A model generated the notes under the pieces. The model was not told the DNA's origin, did not search any database, and saw only the letters and a list, made by a program, of their open reading frames with translations. The position numbers were made by a program, and so were the translations under genes. Below, piece by piece: positions 16,047 to 27,137 of a DNA stretch of 54,987 nucleotides. The stretch's first letter is position 1. Every line of letters begins with the position of its first letter. Origin of the DNA: an uncultured Clostridia bacterium (GTDB taxonomy: Bacteria; Bacillota; Clostridia; UBA1212; UBA1255); contig CANQOI010000007.1 of assembly GCA_947625435.1 (NCBI GenBank), positions 1 through 54,987 on the forward strand, read 5' to 3'.

Positions 16047-17669
16047 TTGGGCGCTGATAAGAAAGCTATTCCTGACGGTAAAATATCGATCGCAAATATC
16101 AGAGGGCTGATATTTGCCCTTTTTGCCGTTTATTCCGCGCTCATAATGGGCGTGTGCTCTATGACTTCTTTTATTTTTCCTCTTCACGACAGAGTGGATC
16201 AGAATGTCTTCTTCACTGTAGGCCGCGAGATACTGAACGGGAAAGTCATATACCGAGACATGTTCGAGCACAAGGGCCCGCTCACATATTTTATACACGC
16301 TCTTGCGGCTCTTATCTCACGCTCCTCATTTATAGGCGTTTATATGATCGAGGTCGTATTTTACACCGTATTCCTTCATTATGTGTACCGCACTCTGCTC
16401 CTTTTCACCGGTAAAACGCAGTCCTTCTGCGCCGCTCTCGTGACCGGCGCCGTTATAGCGTCGGCTCCCTGCTTTCAGAGGGGCGACAATGTGGAGGAGC
16501 TGTGCCTTTCTTTTATCATGATACCGCTTTATCATATGCTCCGTTCATACAGGCTCCCCTCAAATGATACGCCTGTGCCTCAGGGAGTCCGTATATCTTT
16601 TCTCAACGGCATCATGTTCGGAGCGGTCCTGTGGATCAAATTCAATCTGGTGGGCTTCTGGATAGGCTGGATGCTCGCAGTGTATATTCCGCTCCTCAAG
16701 AACAGAAGATACGGGCTTTTTTTCAGGCACGCGGCTGCTTTCGCGTCCGCCTTCCTGATAACATCCGTTCCGTGGGTCGTGTACTTTATATATAAAAATT
16801 CTTTTTATGATTTTGTTTATACATATTTTTACTGCAATATATTCCTTTATAAGGACAGCTCCGCATTGTGGGTGCGCATCGTGTCCGTGCTCATGGGGAT
16901 GGGGAGAAATCTCATAGGAAACGTCACTTTGTTGGCGGTGTCTTTTTACGGGCTCATAAGGCTGTGCAAAAAGCATATCTATGCGCCACTTATCACTTAT
17001 ATATTTTTATACGCAGGAGTGTTTTTCGGGGGACGCTGGTACGAATATTACTATCTTATATTCGCGTGCTACTTTGTTCCGGGTGTCGCTTACTTTGTGC
17101 ATGATATTTCAAAGACTTCATTTTACACAAAGATCGACAGGCGCGCGCTTGTTTCATTATGCGCGCTTTTCTGCTTTATTTTTTCAGTTGTATGCAGCAA
17201 TTGCGCCCGTTTTTATTTCAGGGATGAAAGCGAATATCCTCAGGTGAAGTTTGCCTCTTATATCAAAAATTCCGGAATCGAGTCTCCTACGCTCCTTAAT
17301 TACGGCTTTATCGATCAGGGCTTTTATCTTGCGTCGGGCATTTCACCCGTCAATAAGTATTTCTGCCGTGTTAATATACCCTACAGCGCCCTTCCGGAGA
17401 TGTATGACGAACAGAAGCGGCTGATAGATAACGGATCCGTTGATTTTGTTGTCGTACGTATGAACGGCTCGGGGCACGATATTGAAAATGAATACATGAG
17501 ATCGCTCACGGGCGGAGATACGGACGTGGTCTTTCAGAATCCTTTATATACAGTAGATGAAGGAGAAACTCCCCTCCTGTTTGAAAATTACGATCTGATC
17601 ATGTCTGCCGAGGACATCTCTTCCGAATACACATTTGGCCTTTTCCAAAAGAAAGATGCCGCGCGTTGA
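16047..17669 (+). CDS. GT-C fold membrane glycosyltransferase (GT39/ArnT-like)
   Basis: The 540-aa membrane protein has about 11-12 helices. Its first extracytoplasmic loop holds acidic residues (HDRVDQN, about 47-53) and an EHKGPLTY motif (about 74-81). These are typical of polyprenyl-phosphate-dependent GT-C enzymes, which use the acidic loop to bind the lipid-linked sugar. It probably glycosylates a surface polymer or protein; donor and acceptor are unknown. The start is a TTG at 16047: GAGGT lies 9 nt upstream and the preceding in-frame codon but one is a stop, while the nearby ATG at 16040 runs quickly into a stop. The hydrophilic C-terminal part (about 390-540) is extracytoplasmic. Confidence 0.8.
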   Translation: MGADKKAIPDGKISIANIRGLIFALFAVYSALIMGVCSMTSFIFPLHDRVDQNVFFTVGREILNGKVIYRDMFEHKGPLTYFIHALAALISRSSFIGVYMIEVVFYTVFLHYVYRTLLLFTGKTQSFCAALVTGAVIASAPCFQRGDNVEELCLSFIMIPLYHMLRSYRLPSNDTPVPQGVRISFLNGIMFGAVLWIKFNLVGFWIGWMLAVYIPLLKNRRYGLFFRHAAAFASAFLITSVPWVVYFIYKNSFYDFVYTYFYCNIFLYKDSSALWVRIVSVLMGMGRNLIGNVTLLAVSFYGLIRLCKKHIYAPLITYIFLYAGVFFGGRWYEYYYLIFACYFVPGVAYFVHDISKTSFYTKIDRRALVSLCALFCFIFSVVCSNCARFYFRDESEYPQVKFASYIKNSGIESPTLLNYGFIDQGFYLASGISPVNKYFCRVNIPYSALPEMYDEQKRLIDNGSVDFVVVRMNGSGHDIENEYMRSLTGGDTDVVFQNPLYTVDEGETPLLFENYDLIMSAEDISSEYTFGLFQKKDAAR

Positions 17670-17683
17670 TCGTAACGCGCGGC
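17647..17683 (-). terminator. Hairpin after tRNA-Arg
   Basis: A perfect 10-bp inverted repeat GCCGCGCGTT / AACGCGCGGC (17658-17667 and 17674-17683, 6-nt loop) lies 3' of the tRNA on the minus strand. It is followed there by the T-rich ATCTTTCTTTT. It also covers the stop codon of the convergent glycosyltransferase gene. Confidence 0.6.
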
Positions 17684-17688
17684 GCATG

Positions 17689-17765
17689 TGGCGCACCCAG
17701 CAGAGCTCGAATCCACAACCTTCTGGTCCGTAGCCAGACGCTCTATCCAATTGAGCTATGGGTGC
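17689..17765 (-). tRNA. tRNA-Arg (anticodon ACG)
   Basis: The acceptor stem GCACCCA (17765-17759) pairs with TGGGTGC (17699-17693). Discriminator G and an encoded CCA (17691-17689) follow. The anticodon stem TCTGG/CCAGA encloses loop CTACGGA, giving anticodon ACG (read as ICG for CGN codons). The T-loop GGTTCGAG-type segment is present as GATTCGAGCTC. Confidence 0.95.
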
Positions 17766-17789
17766 ATGACATCTCCCGATGCTTGTGAT

Positions 17790-17818
17790 ATTCTACATGA
17801 TTTAGCTTTAGCTGTCAA
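17790..17818 (-). promoter_or_regulatory. Promoter of tRNA-Arg
   Basis: -35 TTGACA (17818-17813), 17 nt, -10 TAGAAT (17795-17790). The start would be near 17783, about 18 nt before the tRNA. Confidence 0.8.
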
Positions 17819-17823
17819 CATTT

Positions 17824-18030
17824 TTATTCAAATAGGTCATCCATGAGCTTTTTTATCCTGTCGGCTCTTTTTTTTGTATCTTCCTGATCTATCGATACAT
17901 CGACAGTATCGCCTTCCTTTGCGGAAGGCACGAGAACGCGCGCGATCTCGGCGAACTGTTCTTTTCCGGAATCGTCCGTATATTCCGCAACGGCAAATCT
18001 GCCCTCAAATCGGTCTATTATAACCTTCAT
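17824..18030 (-). CDS. DUF3006 domain protein
   Basis: The small acidic protein (68 aa) begins MKVIIDRFEGRFAVAE, the DUF3006 signature, with a C-terminal helix. Its function is unknown, but it is regularly encoded next to ComEC-like MBL-fold proteins, as here (5 nt after the MBL gene). The ATG at 18030 has AAGGAG about 10 nt upstream; the longer reading frame from 18060 has no ribosome site of its own. Confidence 0.85.
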   Translation of the reverse strand: MKVIIDRFEGRFAVAEYTDDSGKEQFAEIARVLVPSAKEGDTVDVSIDQEDTKKRADRIKKLMDDLFE

Positions 18031-18035
18031 AAGGT

Positions 18036-18932
18036 CTACTCTCCTTCCTGTTTTTCGCATTTTACATTTATATCCGTTCCGTCTGAGATAAATATTATAT
18101 CTCCCTGCTTATCCGTGCGCAGTATGCGGGCGCCGGACGCCTCCCATCTGTCCACGACGGATTTATGCGGATGATTATAGCTGTTGCCTTCTCCCAGACT
18201 GAATACGGCATATTTTGCGCCTACCGACGAAACGAATTTTTTCCCCGAAGATGTGCTGCTTCCGTGATGTCCTACCTTTATGACATCGGCTCTTACATCA
18301 TATCCGGCATTCATTATCTCATTTTCACTTTCTGTTTCGGCATCGCCCATGAAAAGGAAAACATTATTTCCGTTTACTATACGTATGACCGCCGAGTAAT
18401 CATTGAGGTCTTCGTATTCATCGGACACGGGAGCTATCATATCCACTCCTTCGCATATTGTGACTCCCGCCTTTGCGGTCTTGATCTTAAGACCTTGGGA
18501 AGCTATTTCCTCAAGAAGCTTTTCATATGTTTTTGTATTTGTCGAAACGCGGGGCATATATATATCACCTATTTCAAACCATGATATGATGTCCTTCATG
18601 GCGCCTATGTGATCCGCGTGCGGATGCGTTGCCACAACGATATCTATTTTTTTATACCCTTTTGATGATATCACTGAATATATCTTATCTGCGGAATCGC
18701 TGACGCCCGCATCTATAAGGATAGTCTTACCGCCCGGAAGCTCTATAAATGCGGAGTCTCCCTGACCTACATCTATAAAGGTAACGGTCATCTCGCCCGT
18801 ATTTACGACATTCTGCGGTGCGGAATTCTGACCGATGTTCATATGAACAGGGGCACAGCCGCTTAACGAAAATAACGCCGAAGCGGTCATCAATAAGTTC
18901 AGGATTGCTGCGTATATTGTTCTGCGATTCAT
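18036..18932 (-). CDS. ComEC/Rec2-like metallo-beta-lactamase-fold lipoprotein
   Basis: The 298-aa product starts with a lipoprotein signal (hydrophobic 9-22, lipobox LSGC with Cys at 26), so it should be anchored outside the membrane. The MBL domain has the metal motif THPHADHIG (about 102-110), an upstream DVGQGDS and downstream VGHHGSSTS, all as in the ComEC C-terminal nuclease domain. Stand-alone secreted members may act on extracellular nucleic acid or phosphodiesters. The ATG at 18932 has no recognisable Shine-Dalgarno; an 8-bp tandem repeat lies directly upstream (18940-18971). Confidence 0.85.
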   Translation of the reverse strand: MNRRTIYAAILNLLMTASALFSLSGCAPVHMNIGQNSAPQNVVNTGEMTVTFIDVGQGDSAFIELPGGKTILIDAGVSDSADKIYSVISSKGYKKIDIVVATHPHADHIGAMKDIISWFEIGDIYMPRVSTNTKTYEKLLEEIASQGLKIKTAKAGVTICEGVDMIAPVSDEYEDLNDYSAVIRIVNGNNVFLFMGDAETESENEIMNAGYDVRADVIKVGHHGSSTSSGKKFVSSVGAKYAVFSLGEGNSYNHPHKSVVDRWEASGARILRTDKQGDIIFISDGTDINVKCEKQEGE

Positions 18933-18939
18933 TGTGTTT

Positions 18940-18971
18940 CTGTATCTCTGTATGTCTGTATTTCTGTATAT
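18940..18971. repeat. Tandem octamer repeat, 4 copies of CTGTATNT
   Basis: Four perfect-phase copies (CTGTATCT, CTGTATGT, CTGTATTT, CTGTATAT) end 7 bp before the start codon of the MBL lipoprotein gene. They occupy the place where its ribosome binding site would be expected. Confidence 0.85.
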
Positions 18972-18974
18972 TGT

Positions 18975-19005
18975 AAAAAACGGAGCTATCCGTCGGACGC
19001 TCCGT
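18975..19005 (-). terminator. Rho-independent terminator of groESL
   Basis: ACGGAGC (18980-18986) pairs with GCTCCGT (18999-19005), and an inner TCCG/CGGA can extend the fold. Six T residues follow on the minus strand (18980-18975). It is 33 nt after the groEL stop. Confidence 0.85.
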
Positions 19006-19037
19006 TTTTATCACTCAAAAAACCGTTTGGTCGGTCA

Positions 19038-21000
<1,963 letters not shown>

Positions 21001-21013
21001 TCATTTCCGATTG

Positions 21014-21040
21014 TTAGCACTCAATGTGTCTGAGTGCTAA
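21014..21040 (-). promoter_or_regulatory. CIRCE element (HrcA operator)
   Basis: TTAGCACTC (21014-21022), 9-nt spacer, GAGTGCTAA (21032-21040) is an exact match to the CIRCE consensus. It lies between the groES promoter and start codon, so heat-shock repression by HrcA is expected. hrcA itself is not in the window. Confidence 0.98.
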
Positions 21041-21051
21041 CAACTGTATAT

Positions 21052-21080
21052 AATATACCCTTATTTTCTTTTTTGTACAA
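21052..21080 (-). promoter_or_regulatory. groESL promoter
   Basis: -35 TTGTAC (21080-21075), 17 nt, -10 TATATT (21057-21052). The start would be near 21045, directly before CIRCE. Confidence 0.8.
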
Positions 21081-21167
21081 ATCTAATTTGCAAAGATATT
21101 CAGGTAAAATATGTCATTTTACCAAATTATCTCTGTCATACTTATATATTCTTCATTTTTCTCGATT

Positions 21168-23432
21168 TTATTCATCTGTGAGCTTTGCGTACTCTATTAT
21201 GAGCCGTTTCATTCCCGCGTTGTCAAACACGACCTCAACCGCGCTGTTCCTGCCGTCGCCCAGAAGCTTTGATACCGTACCTGCGCCGAATCTCTTATGT
21301 CTTACGCGCTGCCCCACTGTAAATTCTGTGATATAGCTGCCGCTTTCCTGAGCGGGCATCTGTGCGCGCATCGGTATCTGTACATGCGCCTGACTCTGCG
21401 CCCGCGCCGTGGTATCCGCACCTGAGCGGTCATTTGCATTTTCGCGCCCGCAGAACAGGATCTTTCTTCTGCCTCCGTATACTTCCGTCATACACTGATC
21501 CGGTATCTCGCCCAGAAAGCGCGACGGCTGATTGCGCGTCGTCTTGCCGTAGAGCATACGCTCCTCGGTATTTGTTATATAAAGCTTCTTCATCGCACGC
21601 GTTATGGCAACATAACAAAGGCGCCTTTCTTCGTCAAGAGCTTCGGGTGATTCATCTATCGATCTGTACGACGGGAACACACCCTCCTCCATGCCTATCA
21701 TAAATACTGTCGGAAATTCCAGTCCCTTGGCGCTGTGCACGGTCATGAGCGTAACCTTGTCTTCATCCTCCGCTGCGGCTTTTCTGTCTGCATCCGAGCT
21801 GAGTGAAACATATTCCAGAAATCCGGCATACGTTATATCGTCGTTTCCTTCATGTCTCTCCTCATCTTCATATTCTCTGGCAACAGAAATGAATTCCTTC
21901 AGGTTATCGGCTCTGCCCTGATCCTCTATTCCGGCATCGTCCCTGTCATACATGCCGAGCAGACCGGTCTCATTAAGTACGAGCTCGACAAAGTCCGGCA
22001 GACTCATTTCATCGGCCTTCAGCATTATCTCTGACATCATAACGGCGGCTTCCGTCATTTTATCGGCCGACCTTGCAAGCTCCGGGTATTCATGTGCGGA
22101 AAGTAAAATATTGAAAAGCGATGTGTTCTCGCGTACCGCTGTCTCGGAGGCCTTTCCTATACTTGTAAGACCGATACCCCTTTTTGGCACGTTTATTATG
22201 CGCCTTAACGCTGAATCATCGGCAGGATTGTTGAAAACTCTCAGATATGCTATAAGATCCTTTACTTCCATTCTGTCATAGTATCTCAGACCGCCGTATA
22301 TCTTGTAGGGAACGCCGTATTTTACGAGAGTGTTTTCAATGTTCTTGGAAAGAGCATTCGCGCGGTACAGAACAGCATGATCGCTGTATTTTGCGTCGCC
22401 GGACGATACGGATCTTCTTATGGTATTCACCACATATTCGGACTCGCTGTTCTGGTTCTCGGCGGTATAATGCACTATCCTGTCACCGCTGCCCTTTGAA
22501 GTCCACAGCTCCTTTGTCTTGCGCGAAAAGTTATTCGCGATGACCTTGTTGGCCGCATCGAGTATGAACTGCGTGGATCTGTAATTCTGCTCGAGCTTTA
22601 TTACGCAGCAGTTCTTATTTTCTCTCTCGAATTCAAGTATGTTCCTTATGTCCGCGCCTCTGAAGCTGTATATGCTCTGATCGTCATCGCCTACCACGCA
22701 CAGATTGTGATGCCGCTCCGCGAGCTTTGATACAAACAGATACTGTGCTTTGTTCGTGTCCTGATACTCGTCTACCATTATATATCTGAATCTCTCTCTG
22801 TAGTGATCCAGCACATCCGGGCACGTGTTGAACAGCAAAAGAGTGTTCAGGAGCATGTTGTCAAAATCCATGGCGTTGTTTTTCTTAAGCTGTTCCTCAT
22901 ACATCAGATAACATTCGGCCATCATCCTGTAGTCATAATTTCTGTGATCCACTGAATCGGCGAACTGCGAAGGCGAGAGCAGTTCATCCTTCGCTTTTGA
23001 GATCACGGCCTTTATTTTGGAGTTTGGTATGCGTTTGTCGTCTATATTGAGCCTTTTCTGGCACTCTTTTATGAGGGCCGTAGTCTCGGCATCGTCGTAT
23101 ATTACGAAATTTTTCGTGTAGCCTATCCTTTCCGCGTGAGCGCGGAGTATTTTACCGCACGCCGCGTGAAATGTATTCAGCCACATTCCGCGTATATTTC
23201 CCTCCAGCAGCCGTTCCGTGCGCTCGTACATCTCTCTTGCGGCCTTGTTCGTAAAAGTGATGGCCATAATATTGTATGGTGAAACGCCGCATTCGCCCAC
23301 GAGATAAGCTATCCTGTATGTGAGCACCCGCGTTTTACCGCTTCCCGCGCCCGCGAGCACGAGCACCGGCCCTTCCGTCTGCGTGACCGCCTCGTACTGT
23401 CTGTCATTGAGCTCCTTTTTATAATCCATCAT
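21168..23432 (-). CDS. pcrA: ATP-dependent DNA helicase PcrA/UvrD
   Basis: The superfamily 1A 3'-5' helicase for repair and for clearing replication-transcription conflicts is 754 aa long. Seen motifs are Walker A AGAGSGKT (about 28-35), FTNKAAREM, DEYQDTN (about 223), GDDDQSIYSFRGA, TVHSAKGLEF and VAITRA. The C-terminus has the PcrA-type tail (VGQRVRHKRFGAGTV) that binds RNA polymerase in relatives. The ATG 23432 (or 23429) follows AGGAG. The start overlaps the rlmB stop by 14 nt, so it belongs to the proS operon. Confidence 0.95.
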   Translation of the reverse strand: MMDYKKELNDRQYEAVTQTEGPVLVLAGAGSGKTRVLTYRIAYLVGECGVSPYNIMAITFTNKAAREMYERTERLLEGNIRGMWLNTFHAACGKILRAHAERIGYTKNFVIYDDAETTALIKECQKRLNIDDKRIPNSKIKAVISKAKDELLSPSQFADSVDHRNYDYRMMAECYLMYEEQLKKNNAMDFDNMLLNTLLLFNTCPDVLDHYRERFRYIMVDEYQDTNKAQYLFVSKLAERHHNLCVVGDDDQSIYSFRGADIRNILEFERENKNCCVIKLEQNYRSTQFILDAANKVIANNFSRKTKELWTSKGSGDRIVHYTAENQNSESEYVVNTIRRSVSSGDAKYSDHAVLYRANALSKNIENTLVKYGVPYKIYGGLRYYDRMEVKDLIAYLRVFNNPADDSALRRIINVPKRGIGLTSIGKASETAVRENTSLFNILLSAHEYPELARSADKMTEAAVMMSEIMLKADEMSLPDFVELVLNETGLLGMYDRDDAGIEDQGRADNLKEFISVAREYEDEERHEGNDDITYAGFLEYVSLSSDADRKAAAEDEDKVTLMTVHSAKGLEFPTVFMIGMEEGVFPSYRSIDESPEALDEERRLCYVAITRAMKKLYITNTEERMLYGKTTRNQPSRFLGEIPDQCMTEVYGGRRKILFCGRENANDRSGADTTARAQSQAHVQIPMRAQMPAQESGSYITEFTVGQRVRHKRFGAGTVSKLLGDGRNSAVEVVFDNAGMKRLIIEYAKLTDE

Positions 23433-24180
23433 TTATTCTCCTCTTAAATACCTCATAAAGCACCACTCCCGCCGCTACGGATGCATTTAATGACGACACT
23501 TCGCCCTTCATGGGTATGGTCAATATAAAATCGCATTTTTTCGAAACGAGCGCTCCCATGCCGTTTCCCTCGCTGCCTATGACTATGCCTATAGGCCCGC
23601 TGAGATCGGCCTTGTAAAAAGGTACCGTGCCCTTGAGATCGGTGCCCGCTATCCAAAGCCCGGCCTCCTTGAGCTCGTCTATCGCCGCCGGAATATTCGG
23701 AACTCTCGCGACCTTTACGTAAGCCGAGGCTCCCGCGGACGTTTTGGCGACAGTGCCCGTAAGCTGCACGGATCTCCTTTTGGGTATTATTATGCCGTGG
23801 GCGCCCACGGCATCCGCAGTGCGTATGACAGCGCCGAAATTATGCGGATCCTGTATTTCGTCAAGTATTATGACAAAAGGCGGCTCGCCCTTGTCCGCAG
23901 CCGTTTCAAGTATGTCGCTTATGCTGCAATAGCTTCCCGCCGCTGTGAAGAGCACCGCTCCCTGATGGCCCGCGTTTCCCGCAATCTCCGTAAGCTTTGC
24001 CTTATCGGCAGTCTGATATACGATGTGCTTTTCTTTTGCAAGAGCAACTATGGCCTTAAGTGACCCCGATATGTCTCCGCCGGATATGAGCAGCTTGTTG
24101 ACAGGTATGTCGCTCTTCAGTGCTTCAATGACGGCATTCCTGCCGTAAATGACCTCTTTGGATATATTATCTTCATTCAT
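23419..24180 (-). CDS. rlmB: TrmH/SpoU-family RNA methyltransferase (RlmB-like)
   Basis: The protein is predicted to make 2'-O-methylguanosine in 23S rRNA (G2251-type). It has the N-terminal substrate-binding domain (VIYGRNAVIEAL) and the SPOUT knot motifs ILDEIQDPHNFGAVIRTADA, IGIVIGSEGNGM and IPMKGEVSSLNASVAAGVVLYE. The length from 24180 is 253 aa, normal for RlmB. The ATG overlaps the end of mrnC by 8 nt. mrnC-rlmB is a conserved Firmicute neighbourhood. Confidence 0.93.
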   Translation of the reverse strand: MNEDNISKEVIYGRNAVIEALKSDIPVNKLLISGGDISGSLKAIVALAKEKHIVYQTADKAKLTEIAGNAGHQGAVLFTAAGSYCSISDILETAADKGEPPFVIILDEIQDPHNFGAVIRTADAVGAHGIIIPKRRSVQLTGTVAKTSAGASAYVKVARVPNIPAAIDELKEAGLWIAGTDLKGTVPFYKADLSGPIGIVIGSEGNGMGALVSKKCDFILTIPMKGEVSSLNASVAAGVVLYEVFKRRINDGL

Positions 24181-24595
24181 ATCGCATTTTCCCCGCCTCA
24201 AGAGACCTCTGTAAAATATATTCAAGTCTTTCTTCATCGTCAAGCATATACAGATATCCGATGAGCGCCTCAAATGCCGTCGCATATCTGTAATCCGCGA
24301 CACTCGCGTTCTTCGGTACCGTATGAGGATGCGCATTGCGCGCACGCCTTACTATCTCGCGTTCTTCCTCAGTGAGTTCATTTTCTATACAGTGTAAAAT
24401 ATGTGCCTGAGCTTTGGCCTTGACAAAAAATATCGACTTAACGTGCAGCTCGTTCACATCCCTGTATTTTTGAGAAATAAGATAATTGCGTATATAAAGC
24501 TCATATACGCAATCACCTGTGAAAGCAAGAGCCAGAGGCTTCACAGCCGCAAGCTCCGCTTTAGTATATTTATGAAATAAAAAACGGTCAGACAA
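24173..24595 (-). CDS. mrnC: Mini-ribonuclease III (MrnC)
   Basis: This is an RNase III catalytic domain without the dsRNA-binding domain (140 aa). In Firmicutes it matures 23S rRNA. Motifs are ALAFTGDCVYELYIR with the catalytic Asp, RRARNAH and the second acidic site YATAFEALIGYLYM. The start is a TTG at 24595 with AGGA about 8 nt upstream. It overlaps the stop of the preceding glycosidase gene by 8 nt, an unusual translational link. Confidence 0.94.
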   Translation of the reverse strand: MSDRFLFHKYTKAELAAVKPLALAFTGDCVYELYIRNYLISQKYRDVNELHVKSIFFVKAKAQAHILHCIENELTEEEREIVRRARNAHPHTVPKNASVADYRYATAFEALIGYLYMLDDEERLEYILQRSLEAGKMRYE

Positions 24596-27137
24596 TATCT
24601 TTCTTCCTTTTCTTTCTGAGCTTTTCGCGTGTAAGAATAAACACTCCCACGCCTGCGGCTATAACGGCTGCGGCGCATATTACGATGAGACGTATCATTT
24701 TGCTCCTGAAGCTCGTTCTGGCCACAAAAGCGCTTCCGTCGGTCACGGCACCGGGGTCGAACACATCATACGAGGGATCGTCCCACACATCGCTCGTATT
24801 GTCCGCCTCAGCCCTGTTCACGGCGTTGACTTCTTTTATGCGCCGGTTGGCGTCCGTTATCATATCAAGCAGCTCGCCGCTGTCTATCCTCCAAAGATAT
24901 CCGTCGTTAAAGCCCTGCCTGTCGGAACGGAACGTCCACCAGTGCGAGAGCTGCACCCTCGCGTTTATTATGGAATCTATATATGCCTGTGTATCCTCGT
25001 AAAATGTCTTGCTCTCAAGCTGATAGCTTCCGTTCGTTTCGCCGTTGTAAAACGGCTTTCCGAGCCTTGCAGCCTCTTTCTCATACATTTCAAAGTCACA
25101 GTTTACGGTATTTCCGCTGCTGTCCGTATATACCGAGACATCGCTCACACCGAGTCCGTAAGCGTGAGCGCTTATAACGTCAAGCTTCGAATTCAGAAGA
25201 GAAAGAGCCTTAAGGCGTTCTTCGGCAGTATCCGTTTTCCACGAAAGTCCCGAGCCGTTCATAACATCGTTCAGCAGGTTCCACTGCGAATTTCTCAATA
25301 CGCTGTCCCCGCTCGTTATGAGATGCTCACTGTCTATCGAGCGTATCTTGTCCGCGCAGTCTCCGTAGAATCCTGCAAGCTGCAAAAGCGAATAATGCAC
25401 GTTTCTGACAGCCTCTCCCACGTCGGCGTCCAGAGATCCTTCATTTTTTATCTCCCACATGAGCACGCTTTTTCTGTCCTTATAGCGGCTTATGAACATG
25501 TCGAGATATTTGTACACATTCTGCCTTGATTCCGAATCCCTGTCAGCCACGATGTCCGTTGTCGTTTCGGTGCCGGTTATCCAGCCCTTGCCTTCTATGT
25601 ATTCGTTCTTGAGCAGGTAGCTCTCTATAAGCCCGAGGCAAACGACGACCTTGATGTCATATTTGTCGCACAGATCGAAGAACTGATCCATTGCCTTAAA
25701 ATATGTCTTCTGAGATTCTTCGTTATACATGAGATCGGGAAGTGCGTTGGAGTATACAAAAACGCGTATCGATTTAAACCCGAGCTCATTTAACTGCTTT
25801 AAGGCAGCCTCCGCCGCCGAAACGGTGTATTCCTCCGAAGGGAACTGACCGTCCGGAACATACTCGGAAAGTATCTGGTAGAACATATCGAATTTATTGA
25901 AGCTTATCTCATAATAAGGCTCGCCGTTCATGTAGAGCCTGCCGCCAACAGACCTGAGTATTCCGTCCTTTTTGCGGCTGCCCGTCGTTATTACGAGCAT
26001 ATTATAATATTCGTCCCACCACACCTTTGCGTTGAGCGCTTCGTTCAGGAAATTGGGAGGCACATTCACTATGCCGTTTATTTTACGCACGGGAGCCGTA
26101 AGAACGCATTTTTTGCCGTTTACGGTTATTTCGTCGCTGTCGACCGTTCCCGCTATATCCGTGTCGGCATTCTTTATGCGGAACGTCTTGTCGGAATTAT
26201 CCTCCGTAAAATCCATATTTATGCATCTTGCTATCTGTTCAAGATCCGTATAGACCGTGCCGTCTCTCAGCACGGGAGCGTATGTCATGGCTATCTGTGT
26301 GGAATTTATGAATACCTTTATATCGCCGCTTTCGGCAGGTTCGTCGGGAACATCCACGTAAGGCATGGCACCGGGAGCCTGCGTTGAATATTTCTGGGGA
26401 TATGCGCGTCCCTTTGTAGCAACGCACGGATTGTCTATGAGGATATAAGCAACATGTTCTTCCGCGGCGGAAGCGGCGGCAGTATCGCCGGAATCCTTTG
26501 CGAGCTCGTTTACATTGACGCTCACGGATTCAACGCTGTATACTTCACTTCTGAATTTACATCCCTCCGCCGCAGGCAGATTGTTCACGAATATATCGTA
26601 TTCATTTTCGCCGCGTCTGAAAGCCGTTCTTATATTGTATCTCACATCGTTTTCAAGCTCGGCTACCGTTTTACCGGAGCTGTCCTTGATGACAGGGATC
26701 CCGTCCTGTTTTGTCACTGTTATTATGACTCCGTCGGAGGGACCGCTGTAACCGCTCGGCTTTGAGCTCGCCATGCTCAGTATCATTTCATTGTTGAAAT
26801 TTTCATTTACCTTGACAACGATACTTACATACATTTCGGTGTCTCTCGCGCCTATAGTCCACCATCTCATGTCGCATCTGTTTACGGCGAGCGACCGCGA
26901 ACCCATCACGGCTTCACTGTTCCCCACGACCCTTATCATGCTGTCCGGCGACACATATGACGCTCCGAGTCCCGATGAAGGCGCTCCGAATTCCTGCGTT
27001 ATATTCTGATCTTCATATGTTACCAATATTCTTTCTGTCATCTGCGATAAATCCTGTCCTGCGGAGGACACAAATGTCATGCCGCATACCGTGAGCACGA
27101 TAACGAGTATCGAGGATATGTACCTTTTTATCAACAT
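24588..27137 (-). CDS. Secreted, membrane-anchored GH5-like glycoside hydrolase with copper-amine-oxidase-like domain
   Basis: The 849-aa protein has an N-terminal signal (about 4-25) and a jelly-roll-like region (about 30-240). A copper amine oxidase N-terminal-type domain follows (about 270-390, with PVLRDGTVYTDLEQIA, PVRKINGIVNVPPNF), then a GH-A clan (beta/alpha)8 domain (about 395-780). Probable catalytic residues are E566 in WEIKNEG (acid/base) and E700 in YNGETNGS (nucleophile), as in GH5-like mannanases and cellulases. A C-terminal membrane helix (about 818-838) and a KKRKK tail suggest anchoring. It lies inside the proS-mrnC-rlmB-pcrA operon with overlaps on both sides (7 and 8 nt). 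The exact GH subfamily and substrate are not certain. Confidence 0.78.
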   Translation of the reverse strand: MLIKRYISSILVIVLTVCGMTFVSSAGQDLSQMTERILVTYEDQNITQEFGAPSSGLGASYVSPDSMIRVVGNSEAVMGSRSLAVNRCDMRWWTIGARDTEMYVSIVVKVNENFNNEMILSMASSKPSGYSGPSDGVIITVTKQDGIPVIKDSSGKTVAELENDVRYNIRTAFRRGENEYDIFVNNLPAAEGCKFRSEVYSVESVSVNVNELAKDSGDTAAASAAEEHVAYILIDNPCVATKGRAYPQKYSTQAPGAMPYVDVPDEPAESGDIKVFINSTQIAMTYAPVLRDGTVYTDLEQIARCINMDFTEDNSDKTFRIKNADTDIAGTVDSDEITVNGKKCVLTAPVRKINGIVNVPPNFLNEALNAKVWWDEYYNMLVITTGSRKKDGILRSVGGRLYMNGEPYYEISFNKFDMFYQILSEYVPDGQFPSEEYTVSAAEAALKQLNELGFKSIRVFVYSNALPDLMYNEESQKTYFKAMDQFFDLCDKYDIKVVVCLGLIESYLLKNEYIEGKGWITGTETTTDIVADRDSESRQNVYKYLDMFISRYKDRKSVLMWEIKNEGSLDADVGEAVRNVHYSLLQLAGFYGDCADKIRSIDSEHLITSGDSVLRNSQWNLLNDVMNGSGLSWKTDTAEERLKALSLLNSKLDVISAHAYGLGVSDVSVYTDSSGNTVNCDFEMYEKEAARLGKPFYNGETNGSYQLESKTFYEDTQAYIDSIINARVQLSHWWTFRSDRQGFNDGYLWRIDSGELLDMITDANRRIKEVNAVNRAEADNTSDVWDDPSYDVFDPGAVTDGSAFVARTSFRSKMIRLIVICAAAVIAAGVGVFILTREKLRKKRKKDIV

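Noticed and set aside
17658-17683. Terminator of the GT-C gene on the plus strand
   Set aside because: No T-run follows on that strand; the T-rich side faces the tRNA transcript.
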